Positions 36,501-47,575 of a DNA stretch of 64,000 bases are shown here, one piece after another. Positions within the stretch are counted from its first letter, which is position 1, and the number at the start of each line of letters is the position of its first letter. Under the pieces are notes generated by a model that saw only the letters and a list, made by a program, of their open reading frames with translations, ran no database searches and was not told where the DNA came from. Source of the stretch: Cymbidium sinense (taxonomy: Eukaryota; Streptophyta; Magnoliopsida; Asparagales; Orchidaceae); contig CM038214.1 in NCBI GenBank assembly GCA_021442155.1, positions 136,624,040 to 136,688,039 on the forward strand, given 5' to 3'. Both the position numbers and the translations under genes were made by a program.

Positions 36501-37628
36501 TCTTTTGCGGTTAGCTTTATAAATTTGTTGATGATTTGTTTAGCTTTTGCATTAAGAGGCTTTTTTCCTAGTTTTTCTTGCTTTATGTATGACTTGGATG
36601 TGGATTAGAATCTTTAGGGAAAAATAAATCTTTACCCAACTTAACAACTCAAATTAAAAATAAAGAACTCATAATCTCACCTAAAGCTTAGGTTTAAAAT
36701 TAAGATAAAAGAATTAACAACCCCTTAACTGAATGAGTATTTCTTTTGTAATATCATGCACAAATGCATCTTATTTCACTCTTGATTGGAGGGCTTTCAC
36801 CTTTGCCAAAGAAACTTAGTTTGACCTTTAAGAGCCATGGTGGAAACTCACCTCCTCCCTTCTCGCTGATTTTGACCAATTACTTTATTTCTCATGCATT
36901 AGTAATATGAATCCTATTAGTCTGAGTTAAAATAATTATCCAAAAATAAAAATAAAATAAAATATGAATTACATTAGATTTAGGTCATTTGAAGTGTGCC
37001 CTTTACATGATCTAGTATCTTTAGGGAGTGAGTTTAAGGACTTAGTCTCTTTCTAAATAAATAATAGCCTAGTTATCTTGTATTAGAATAAAGACTTGCC
37101 TACATGTATTTAAAATCATAGGAGGAGTTAGTTGTACCACCCTAGTTTATGTCCAAGTAGGGTGGTTTGTCCTCTCTTGTGGAGGCAAACAAATTATCCA
37201 TTTTTGCCTTAGATTTAGGTTGTGCTTTCGACCCTCGCTAAAGCTCCATAGATTTAGGTTCTAAGGTTGCTTCTCCCCTTTGTGGGACATAAACATAATT
37301 CCTCACCTCTTAGGCATTTCCTTAATCTTGTATTAAAGAATCATAAGTCTTAAATTTTTAATGAAAAATGAAACTCAAACAAACTAAATTAATTTCAAAA
37401 TTATAAAGCCCAACTATATATTAGTTTGAGATGCTCTCTAGGTTTCCTAACATCATGGGCATCTCCTACTTATCTCCCATTTTGGCTTGAATAACTCCTC
37501 TTGATCAATCGCATTGGATCTTCAAACATGAACTAATCGATTGATAGTCCTTCCTATTGAAATATTCAAAGACAATGATCATTTACCTTAATTGAGAGCT
37601 TTCCTAAGGAATCTCCATTCCTTAGGAT

Positions 37629-37666
37629 GTAATTAACTATGGGGCTTGCCCTTGTAGGGAACTTAA
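37629..37666 (+). promoter_or_regulatory. Conserved LTR 3' box (LTR B)
   Basis: TAATTAACTATGGGGC, followed by TTGCCCTTGTAGGGAACTT, about 300 bases before the LTR end; same box as at 15438. Confidence 0.6.
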
Positions 37667-37963
37667 CAAACCCGATTTAAAATAAACCCTACTTTACTTT
37701 TCCATGTAAAGTAAGAGAAGAATCTCTGGTACATATGCAAAGAAATAGTCCTTAGTAGTCCTTATTGAGGTGATTAGGTCCATTAAAGGGTAGTGATTTC
37801 TACCTTTTGAGATAGTACACTATTTCCTTGATGACGTACTCGATCACCTGAATAAGTACATCTACAAATCTGCATGACGTCTAAAAAGATGAATTTTTAT
37901 AGTCTTGTCTTTCTTTTCTCACCACAGATTTGAAAGGCGACTTTTATATGAATTTTTCTACCA

Positions 37964-38110
37964 ATAGGCATGATTATGTGATTCTTACTTGACAAATTTG
38001 ATGTGTTAAGTAGAACCAAATATATGCCTTAAAAATGAGACTCTTATTTAGCAATATTGGATATGCTAAGTAATTTAGCTGATTTGGAGATTTTACTTAG
38101 TGTTTTCTTT
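37964..38110 (-). repeat. Element M leader hairpin repeats, right half
   Basis: Two degenerate units with the reversed hairpin (near 37985 and 38055), oriented like 7086-7875. In the second, the arms are TTTAGCA and TGCTAAG. They resume the array broken by element G. Confidence 0.65.
37967..37971. repeat. Target-site duplication, right copy (GGCAT)
   Basis: GGCAT three bases after the end of LTR B, matching 7871-7875. The flanking sequence beyond it resumes the reversed hairpin array that precedes 7871. Confidence 0.6.
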
Positions 38111-40616
38111 TGTTTCATGCCTACACTTAGCAACTAAGTGTTATAAAGAGAAGAAAGAGAGAGAATATCTCTTTTATCCCTACCTTAAGTCATTTCTAAG
38201 GTAAGTTAATTAGCTTAATTTTCTTTGATGAATGACTTATTTTGTGTTTTAATTAACCCTAAGTTTAGGTTCATTCTAAATAACCTCTTCAATAAGAAAG
38301 ACATCTTAGGATTAATTAGGATGGATTACTACCACATAACACACATTCATTTATTTCTTTCCATCATGTATATCATGCATATGAATAATCTTAAGCATAT
38401 ATATACATATAATATAAATCTTAGCATACTTTGATGATGAATGCAAAGAAATATATTTTGGATTTAAATGTTTCATTTGTTGATTAAATTATGGATGCAT
38501 GTTTTTGTTATGTAGAAAAAGAGGGATTTTTCATCCATTAGCTAAACACACATCCACATGTATAAAGGTTTTAACTGAGTACGACGTCATTATTTTCTAC
38601 ACCAGGGGTGTAAGGTACAAGACCAACATAGGGCTACTTAAATCCTCGTAGCCCCGGGATTTCTAGACTAATATACCACTTTTCTTAGATACATGTGAAT
38701 ATATAAATAACTATAACGATAGAAAAATCCATGCAAAAGGTTATACTTGATTTATTTGATTTTATGATTCTTTATTCATTGGCCACATCATACATGCATA
38801 TATATAAGAGTTTTAAGTATTATTTTCTACCGTAGGTAAACCTACTTAGGGCTACTTAAAGTCTCACAGCCCCGGGATATCTAGACTAAGATACCACTTT
38901 TCTCAAATACATATGAATGTACAAAAAGAACCACATGAATAGAGAATCATGCAAGAAATTATGTTTGGTTTGTTATATTATTTACAGGTGTGATATGAGA
39001 TTCTTCCTAAGTCTTAACATGGAGATGCATAGGAATAGATTTAGGTAAGTGTTGTGTTCTTTTCAAATGAACTATACACTTGCAAATCTTATGTGAATCC
39101 ATGTTAAGATAGTAAAAGAGAACCTCATATTACACATCTTATACTATTATCACATACAAGCTTATAAGTATTTATAATTAACATCATTTCATTTATAATA
39201 TTTGATTTATAGGTTTCGAAAGTAACTTTTGATTTAATAGTGATAATAGCCACACATATTTAATTTAAATCAACACATACAATTTGACATAAAAGGAAAT
39301 ATTTTATTTAATTAATTTTAAAAAATATGAATGCATAATTTCATATGGCAAGCAATATTTAGCATGATTGGAAAGAAATAAAAGAATGTAAGCACATGAT
39401 TTCATTCGCTCCTAATTAATTTCCAAGGACAATCATATTAAATAAGGCTATTTAGAATAAACCAAAATTCTTTTAAAGACATTTTTAACTTTGAATTTGA
39501 TTTGATTTAGGAAATATGAGAGGGGTTTGCGAACCCTAACCCATTTCTCCATGTGTGAATTAGTTTGGTTTAATGAAGAATATTTAAGTTGATTTTATGT
39601 TTTAGTTAGGTTAAGGTATGAATTAAATAAATTAATTAACCCTTACCTATATCACCTTAAGTTAATTAACTAATTAATAATAAGCCAATATGATATGCAA
39701 CCACATGAAATATAAATTTGCAATACTCCTAAGAAATGTAAGTGGTCTAATCCAATTGTCTTATGATTAATAGTTAATTAAGCTTAAGGTATCTCACTGA
39801 ATTACTTTTATGATTTTCTCACACATATGAGCCAATGATAATTTCATTATCTCTCACCTTAGGTTATTAAACACTCAAGGAGCTACCCAAGATCAATTAA
39901 GGATTGCTTATGTGAGGATGAATTGATTTTTTTTAATTTTAATTTCATTAAGTGTTTATTTAATTGATTAAATATTTTACTTATGTTTTAATTTGAATGA
40001 TGAAATTAACTTAAGGGAAAGGATGAAGGGCAAGGCCTCAATCCTAATCCCTGAATCATTTAAACATCCAGTTATATTTTGATTTCCTTATTTTGAAGAT
40101 TGATCACTTAATTAATCAATCAATCATTCCATTAACTCATTAATTAATTTGATTTTTAAAGATAAATAAGACTTAGGAAATGAATTAGGAAAAGTATCCC
40201 CAATCTCATTCCCTAAGTGATCTTACTATCCAACATAAATAATTATGTTTAAATGATTAATCAAGTTACTATTCATTCCTTAATTATTAATTGGATTAAG
40301 AGAGTGATTAAGGCTTAATCAAATGATTTTCCTAATGAAGCAATCAATAAAATCCCAAAAAAATAGAGGAGAGATCATCCCCTAAACATCCACATAAAAT
40401 TTGGGATTAATTGAGTGCTTAATTAAGGTATAATTAAGCTAATTATATTTTTGATAAAACCTTAATTAAGCCAAAATCATTGTTCAAAATCAATTAATTA
40501 TAATTTTTTGAGATTATCTTCTAAAATATCTTCAAAATGAGCCTAACTTTGTTTTTTTTTACAATTAGTTATGATTTTAGGAACTTTCAGGATTAAAATT
40601 CAATTAATTAGCCCTA
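38111..40616 (-). repeat. Element M LTR remnant (minus strand, family 1)
   Basis: The reverse complement aligns in order with about 11500-13500 of LTR A. Matching points include 38130-38220 (GAAAGAGA rich block, LTR A 13450), 38570-38700 (LTR A 12960-13070), 39000-39090 (LTR A 12790-12880), 39530 (LTR A 12330) and 40370-40410 (LTR A 11700). It is more diverged than LTR A is from LTR B. A segment near 38700-38900 repeats part of 38570-38700. The LTR 3' part (about 2 kb) and the primer-binding site are missing at the low-coordinate side. The high-coordinate side is cut at 40616 by element C. No gene is seen. Confidence 0.72.
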
Positions 40617-41579
40617 TGTTGACCTCCATATATGTGTCATAAGTCGAGTCAAGCCTACAAGTCAAATTTGATGAACTTCGGAAGTGGCAGTGCACAAATC
40701 GGGGCTCAAAATGCACTGAACATCACCAAAAATGGTTGAAATGACATCCGATCAAAGAACGGACTTCACCGTCCCATTCAGAACATCAAAATTGATCGGA
40801 ATATAAATATTGCATAATATAACAATCAACCAATCGAGCTATCAATGTGTCGACACATATATCGGGGAAAGAAAGCTGTGACGATATCCAAATGACCCCT
40901 GTTCATGAAATTGATCATGTCGTTAGCTTTGAAACATTGAAAACTACCAAATGAGACTGTCCATGCTCAATTCAGATGAGTCTATACAAATTTTGAATTA
41001 TCGAAAGTAACAACATGCAAATCGAGACTGAAATGTACTGGACGTCACCAAAAATTATCGAAATGACCTCCGATCGATGAACGGACTTTGCCATCATATT
41101 CAGAATGTCAAATCTGGTCAGAATATAAATATTGCACAACTTGATGATCAACCGATCAAGCGATCAAGCCATCAACATGCCCGCATACATATCAAGGTCA
41201 AGAGGTGCCGACACAAACCAAATGACCTCCGTTCGTGAAATTGATTGCACTGTTAGCCTCAAAATGTCAAAATTTATCTAGTAAGACTATTCACCCTTAA
41301 TTTGGACAAGTCTACATGAATGTCAAGCGATCAAAAGCAGTGAAACATATTTTGAGCTGAAATTGACTCAATTTGATGCCAACTTGAACCAAACGGCCTC
41401 AATGAAATACAGGTCGTAAAATATCGAATAAGTCGAGATTGATATATATATATCAACTATGTGATTCTATCGGCATAAAATTCATTTTAAGAGTGATTAA
41501 GTGCTCAAAGAAATTAAATAAACCTTAATCCTAACCTTAATCCCTAAATTACCCTAAATTCCACTCTAATAAACTCGAT

Positions 41580-42120
41580 CAGCCCTAACCCGTTGCTCGA
41601 CCGGCTCTCCCCGTCAACGTATGATCTGTTTCCTCTTCACCCTCGCTCGGTCTTCTCCTCACGAAGGAAGCTCCCTATTCGAACTCACTCGGCCTCCCTC
41701 CATGCACGGAACTGCTCGAATCTTTCTCTCTTCTCCACTCACGATTCGAACAACCGCTCCCTCCCATTCACGCACAACCGTTCCCACTTCCTTCTTCCTT
41801 TCAAACCAGAAAAGAGGGCATGCAGATTTTTTTTCTCTCATTTCTTCCTCATGTCCAAACCAAAAAAGGAATCTCCCTCTCTCATTTTTCTCTCCTCTCC
41901 AATCACAAGTAAGGCGGGTCTTCTTCCTTCTCCTTCTCACTTTTTCTCTCTTCCCTTTCTTCTTCTTCCTTCTCCATTTCATTTCTCCCCTCATTTCCAT
42001 AAAACTAAAAATTTCATCTCTATCCCTCACAAAACCAATCCAAAAATTTCTCAGAATTTCTCTCATTTCTACCTTCCTCTTTCCCTGATTTTCCCTCATT
42101 TTACTCAATCTGAAAATTCC
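41580..42120 (+). promoter_or_regulatory. C/T-rich leader of LTR C1
   Basis: A strongly pyrimidine-rich tract following an AT-rich ATTAAATAAACC at about 41510. Similar C/T tracts follow the promoter-like part of LTR E (61920-62050) and of D on the minus strand (57120-57480). I infer the transcription start of the element lies just upstream. The exact TATA box is uncertain here. Confidence 0.45.
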
Positions 42121-42154
42121 CCCATTTCTTCAATCCAAAATTCCAATTACATTT

Positions 42155-42405
42155 CCCCGCAACCAGAGAAGAACACCGTCATTAGGCAGGTTCTTCTCTT
42201 GATTTTTGGCATTGCTCTTTCCATTATATTTCCAATTCCTTTTTGCCGCAATCAGAAAAAAACACCATCATTATGTGGGTTATTCTCTTAGTTTTCAGCA
42301 TTTCCCTTTCCATCTCCCTTCCCAACCTTTCTTTTTGCCTCAACCGTAGAGGAACATCATCATTAGGTGGATTCCTCTCTTGTTTTACATCTCCAACCTC
42401 TCTTT
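42155..42405 (+). repeat. Three ~92-bp tandem repeats in LTR C1
   Basis: Units start CCGCAACCAGAGAAGAAC (42155), CCGCAATCAGAAAAAAAC (about 42245) and CCTCAACCGTAGAGGAAC (about 42339); the third is shorter. Each then has CATTA...GG...TTCTCTT. Confidence 0.75.
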
Positions 42406-44700
42406 TGCCGATCATCAAACGAGAAAAATAAGTCGAACATGTGTGATGTGGATGTATATATGTTCATGTTTCTTTGTAGGTTTGAAGACCTCATCGTGCT
42501 CATTAAGCAATGAGATGAAAAATTGATTACGGTGTTGTAATACACCGCTCGCTATGCTCATTAGGGTGTACTGAGTAAACCAACATCTATTAGATATCAC
42601 TCCCCATAGTCAAAATCCTGCCAAAATTGTCAAATTTTTGGACTTAAAAAAATAGAAATGACTATATATATTGTCTTACATTTGTCTTCTTTCACTTTTA
42701 AAGGCCTTGTCACGCTCATTAAGGCATGGCGAGATGAAATCGGTTGTGGTGTCAGAATACACCACTCCCTACGCTCATTAAGGCATATCGAGAAAGCCAA
42801 AACACTCCCGATATAGCCGCTACGTGGAGATGATGCCGGGAGGCTGCCAAAATTTCATCGATTTTTTGTTAGACTTCTAAAATAAAATGAAAAAATAGAT
42901 AACCAAAGAGTTTAAATGGAATTAAATAAAAGACTTAAATCAAAATTTTGAGCATAACAAATGTGAAGTTATAAAGGCATAAAATAAATATAAGTACACA
43001 TGCTAAATTTAAAAGGAGGACTTATATTAAGCCAAATAACTCACCGTTGGATAGAAATAAGTCATCCTTATGAATACTAAACTCTACAATGATTCATTTC
43101 AAATGACTCGAAGGAGACGAAAAGTTTTGTAGGAGGTTAGAAATGAGTTTAAATGGCTTATTAGCAAGCATAAAAGAGAGTCATCACTGATCATTATGAT
43201 TACTTTCTGATTCACTTTGAGATAAATAAAATATTTTGTATGAGTACATAGCTTAAATGTGGATCCACAAATTAGGGAGGTTGATTAAGTGGTTCATCAA
43301 CGAGCACTAATCATAAGTATTGATTCATAATAAATGGTGGAGCCATATCATATATTAAGTCAATTAGAATAATACATGACTGAACTATACATATGCTTAC
43401 AATAACTTCAATGAGTCATTATTGAGTGCAACAAGTTCTCTAATGAATTATAGACTTTCTCACAATTCACTTCAATCAAATTGAGAGAAGTCAATTCATT
43501 AGAAGTATGCAATAAATTCGAAGGCTTCTCAATAAGCATAAGAAATATATATGAATTCTCTAAAGCCCAAATACTAAAGAAGCAAATATGAATCGATGTG
43601 TTATTCCAAATTGCAATATAAAATCTATAACATCTTCAACACCAATTCATAACACATCATGTAACGAAGCGCGAATTAGGGCATTCTCAAATACACTCGC
43701 ATGGGCCCCGACACTACGCTAAATGCTTAAATTCAAATGTCTGAGGATGTTACGCGGGTTGCTTCCCGATTTAGTCTTAGGACTGGGTCCAAGTTAACAA
43801 AATCTAAAAATCTATTATAAGAATTTCAACTTAGTAAAATATCTGAGAAGCTAATTCTGTCATGTGATAGTAGATCGATCCTCTGTTAGGAGCTAAATAG
43901 AGTTGACGGGATCTAAAGCTCTTAAATATATTCAAATTAATCAATTTTTTAAATCAAATCCAACTCAAATTAAATATCAATCTAAAAATTGTTTAAATGA
44001 AACTATATCATTAAAAGTTTAAAGCAAAACTCAATCTATACACCTTCCATAATTATTTATCGGGGTGACAAATTAAGAAAATTCTAGCTCACAAAGGAGC
44101 CAATGTCAAATCAAGTGTCTTACTATATTCACTCTCAATCAATCTCTTACCAGTACGGACGTGGCTCATGTCCTCTGACTACGTGGCTTGGCCAATAGGC
44201 TCCATAGATGATGCAGACCAAAAGTCCTCGACGGTGGTTTGGCTAGTAAGGCTCCATTATATTATGATCACAACCATAGCCCGTATGCTCCCCAATGGCT
44301 CTGCCCTTTGAGTTGTGAATCATAGGGTATACTTGATAGAGTAAATAGCCCTCTGCCAGCTAAGGTAGACTTAAGCATGTCTCTTTAGACAAACACCACT
44401 CCATGTCTACAAGAATTTCTTGGATGACGTAACACATATGTTGCTAATAAAGATCCTTCTATTAGGTTGGGTCGACTACCTCCTCTGACTAAGTAGACTA
44501 GGGACCGTGACAGCCCGGGATGATGAAACCATGAGATCTAGATCGGGCATGTCATCATTCCCCAACAATCTAGTTTAAGCTAAAATGATGAATTTCATAA
44601 ATATAAATCTTAAACTCCACATGCTGCTACTATAAGTTATGCATTGAGTGACCTAACGACTAGCCTTAATCAAAAGTTCTCTCTCACTTATTGGGATGGG

Positions 44701-44736
44701 TAATTAACTATGGGGCTTGCACCTATAAGAAACTTG
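44701..44736 (+). promoter_or_regulatory. Conserved LTR 3' box (LTR C1)
   Basis: TAATTAACTATGGGGCTTGC followed by ACCTATAAGAAACTT, 160 bases before the LTR end. Nearly identical to the family 1 box at 15438. Confidence 0.6.
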
Positions 44737-44901
44737 GAACCAGATCTAAAGTTCTCACCAAATGAGGACAAAATCTCTGGGCAGTGTCTTGTCTACTATT
44801 CTATCTGCCTTCTGAAAATTACATCGATGCATAAATCACACTCTCTCTTCACTCAATATTGTTGAGAGATCGATGGAGAATTTTTGGAGCCCACAGATTT
44901 C

Positions 44902-44920
44902 TAGCGACTCTACTGGGGAC
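44902..44920 (+). other. Primer-binding site of element C
   Basis: TAGCGACTCTACTGGGGAC, six bases after the LTR end. The pattern (T(G/A)GCGACTC...) matches that of element G. The tRNA is not named. Confidence 0.7.
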
Positions 44921-46768
44921 AGGATTCTCTTTCCATCATTAGCTAGTCATATATGTGCTATAGTAGCAATAAAATATTTGAAAATTCAAAAAAAAATGGT
45001 TATTTAAATGTGTAATAAATTCAAATTACTAATATATGAGACTCTATTGAATGAATTATCCTGTAAAGTATATCTTTATTACACTATTATTTTGTTTTGT
45101 AGTACCTCCTGCATCTTGAAAGTATGGGGTGAAATAATAATTAATCCCCATCTTTCACTTTAGAATGGATCTGAGCACACCTTTCACTATCCAAAGCTGG
45201 TCATCCGCTAGCCAATGCCGTCATCAACACAGGAGATGTTAGGGCTACCATTCAATTTGGTAGCTTGAATTTTCCAGCTATCGTAGCTGCAACTCCTAAA
45301 GTACCCACCCATGGTACATTTGCCCGAGGCAATGCTGGAAGGCCTCAAGTTACTGAAGCTCTTACTAGCCACATTCGTCAATCAGTTCAACAGCCAACTA
45401 CTATCAAGGAGTTCTCCTGACAGAGAATTTCAGTTTTCAAAAGGCTAGGTCAATCTGAAGCCCACGTGATAAAAAGAATCTTGGGCAAATTGTGTATTTA
45501 ATGTCTCGTGGTACAACTGCTCTAGATTGAACATTTTGTATATGGAAAGCATGATCATGAAGCTTCCTCATTAGAAAGCAAATTAACTAGAAGGTAGAGA
45601 AGAAGAAGAAATGATGAGCTGAGGGCTCAATAGAGCCCCTTTGAATGACCTAGTGAATAAGTAATACTGCCGCCAAAATCCAGTATTCCTACCTGTAATA
45701 ACTTTGATAATCTAAAATGAGTGAAAAGGAATAACTCTACTGTTGAGGTAAAGCAGTCCTTCTGGACTCATTCACGTCAAGCTCCACCACCATAAAAGAG
45801 ACAGCCTGAAACACTATCTGCCAGAATACACAAAGTTCTCAAAGTAGCCAAGAACAAAGGCTTGATGAAAAGAAAATTTCAGAGGCCTGTGGTGATTTAA
45901 AATACCAAAGCTCCACCAAGGAGGTTGCCACCTCTTCTGGTAACCAACATCGAGCCAAGTATGCGTATGGTGAGCATCGAGCATGACACTCGAGGTGTCA
46001 AGCCCAACCGAAAGGTCACAAAAGGATAAGCAGGTATGGAGGCCAAGACCCCGTGATAAAATCCTAAAGAATGGAAGAGGTGTGACATCTGATACATATA
46101 CTCAGAAATTCATCTCAAAAATAACCTATCATATAGATACTCAAAAGAAGGGATATCAAGATAAAAGACATGATGGTCGACACCGGAGAATCCTCTAGTA
46201 GATCTCATCATCGATGACCTCGAAGAGAAGGTTGACTTTGATCACAGTCCTTTAATGGATGAAGTATTTGTCCTGCACATTGAACCTGAGATCCACTAGA
46301 AACGTCGATCAGAAATTCATGTGCAAAAAGAAGGTGATAAAAAGGACACTATGGAAGTAGAAGTCATCTATATGGCCAGACATATAAATGAACTTTCCAC
46401 TCAGCACCATCACCAACAACATGGATCCAGGGAACCTGAACTTGAATTTGACACTTATGAAGAAGAGTCTTCACAAAAGCAAGTAGAAGATGGATCTTCA
46501 ATCTCTGCTGAAGAGGAAGAAGAACAAGATCAAAATGAGAAAGAGATCATGGGTGTTGAAGCTATTTATATGGTGGAACCAGGAAATGATCAGCCTAGTA
46601 CGCTTTTATACTCAAGATCATCATTCGTTTCAACAATGACTATCCGCAAATGCACAAGGAGGACAGTCAAGTTCTTCCCCTAAAGATGAGCAGAGAGCAA
46701 AACAATAACAAGAAATAGAGAAAGAAGAAGAGCCTGTACTTGTTGATGTTGTGGCACTAGCTATTTAA
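44921..46768 (+). pseudogene. Element C interior: decayed polyprotein remnant
   Basis: After about 230 bp of AT-rich leader, coding-like sequence runs 45160-46768. One frame is readable near 45220-45500 with G-D-V-R-A-T-I-Q-F-G and, after a TGA, Q-R-I-S-V-F-K-R-L-G. The S-V-F-x-R-L-G phrase resembles the stretch between gag and protease in plant gypsy polyproteins. An acidic Glu/Gln-rich open piece lies at 46321-46683. The last readable codons are E-P-V-L-V-D-V-V-A-L before a stop at about 46766. No protease, RT or integrase motif follows. Function cannot be assigned beyond a gag-pol linker. Confidence 0.55.
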
Positions 46769-46884
46769 ATATTTTAAAAAAATAAAATTCAACTAAAATG
46801 GTGATGAAAATCATGCTATAGTAAAGGGGTATCAATTATATTTTAATTTTATGCACATGTAAATAAAAAATTATGAAAATATGC

Positions 46885-47400
46885 TTTGTGAGTACCCGTT
46901 CACATTATTTCAATGTGGTGGAAAAAACTATATTATAAATACTTGCTCACATTGTTCCAACATGGCAACAAAATCTACTTTGTGATAAGTACATATTCAC
47001 ATTATTCAATGCGTGGGAAACATATAAGTACTCACATCATTCCAATGTGGCAAGAAAATATGATTTATGATAAGTACCCTTTCACATTATTCCAATGCGA
47101 CGGAAACTTATGTTATAAGTATTTTCTCATGTTATTTCAACATGGCAATGAAACCTATTTTGTGATAAGTATCTATTCACATTGTTCCAATGCGGCAGGA
47201 AAACTTATGTTATAAGTATTTATTCACATCATTCCAATACGGTAGGAAAACCTATGCTATAAGTACTTGCTCATGTTATTCCAACTTGGCAAAAAAATTT
47301 GCTTTATGATAAGTACATGTTCACTTTGTTCCAATGTGACAGAGAAATCTTGTGATATAAGTATTTGCACGCATTGTTCCAATGTGACAAGGAAATGCTA
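46885..47400 (+). repeat. ~60-65-bp hairpin tandem repeats (LTR C2)
   Basis: About eight units built on AAGTA(C/T)(T/C)(T/C)(G/A)(T/C)TCACATT(G/A)TTCCAATG(C/T)GG. The CACATTG / CAATGTG arms form a hairpin with a 3-base loop. At 47128-47144 both arms change together to CATGTT / AACATG. The same repeat occurs reversed in LTR D (54660-55100), where CACGTTG / CAACGTG is another paired version (55019-55035). Confidence 0.78.
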
Positions 47401-47575
47401 TGCTATACAAACCTATGCACGCCTTTCTTGGCATGGAAGGTAAACTATACTTTCGGTTGTGGTGTCTTATGACACCTATAGTGCACGCCTTTCTTGGCAT
47501 TGTGTGAAGGCCCAATCTCTCGAAGCAACCCCCTACGCAGGGATGATGTTGGGAGGCTGCCAAAATTTTTAATAA
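47400..47575 (+). repeat. CACGCCTTTCTTGGCATG units (LTR C2)
   Basis: Two copies of the CACGCCTTTCTTGGCAT phrase (47403, 47483) separated by TTGTGGTGTCTTATGACACC, itself a small inverted repeat (GGTGTC / GACACC). The block ends in GATGATGTTGGGAGGCTGCC, shared with LTRs C1 and D. Related to the long array in LTR E. Confidence 0.65.

Larger units (their letters stand above)
7876..37963 (+). mobile_element. Element G: complete ~30 kb Tat/Ogre-like LTR retrotransposon
   Basis: Full-length element made of a 5' LTR (7876-15751), a primer-binding site (15764), a hairpin-repeat leader (16200-18850), decayed gag and pol (18940-27359), a long repeat-rich 3' untranslated region (27360-30093) and a 3' LTR (30094-37963). 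The LTRs differ in length by six bases and align end to end. Together with GGCAT on both sides this argues for one insertion rather than a tandem array. At about 30.1 kb it is larger than the roughly 22-25 kb usually given for Ogre elements. Coding capacity is lost: the RT YVDD reads YVDN and all domains carry stops. The element interrupts the leader of a minus-strand relative. Confidence 0.85.
30094..37963 (+). repeat. Element G 3' LTR (LTR B, 7,870 bp)
   Basis: Starts TGTTGACCTC and ends TTTTTCTACCA. It is collinear with 7876-15751 throughout, including the hairpin repeats (30410-31260), the TTGACC zone (31540-32400), both hairpins (33481-33509, 33571-33595) and the conserved box (37629). 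Differences include a TA run at 30648-30690 and loss of a CACGTG G-box at the position matching 11465, which reads CACGCG here. Confidence 0.88.
40617..44895 (+). repeat. LTR C1 (4,279 bp)
   Basis: Starts TGTTGACCTCC and ends GAGCCCACA, followed six bases later by the primer-binding site. The first kilobase has repeated phrases such as GACCTCCGATCGATGAACGGA (41060; a variant near 40745). A C/T-rich leader begins near 41590. A 92-bp repeat lies at 42155-42405, phrases CACGCTCATTAAGGCATGG near 42710, and the conserved box at 44701. No real gene: the open frame at 41593-42291 is low-complexity. Confidence 0.82.

Noticed and set aside
41593..42291. Open frame of 232 codons as a host gene
   Set aside because: It lies in the C/T-rich leader of LTR C1. 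Three frames on both strands are open over the same stretch, the product is low-complexity Ser/Phe/Pro, and LTR E has no equivalent frame. Openness is due to composition.
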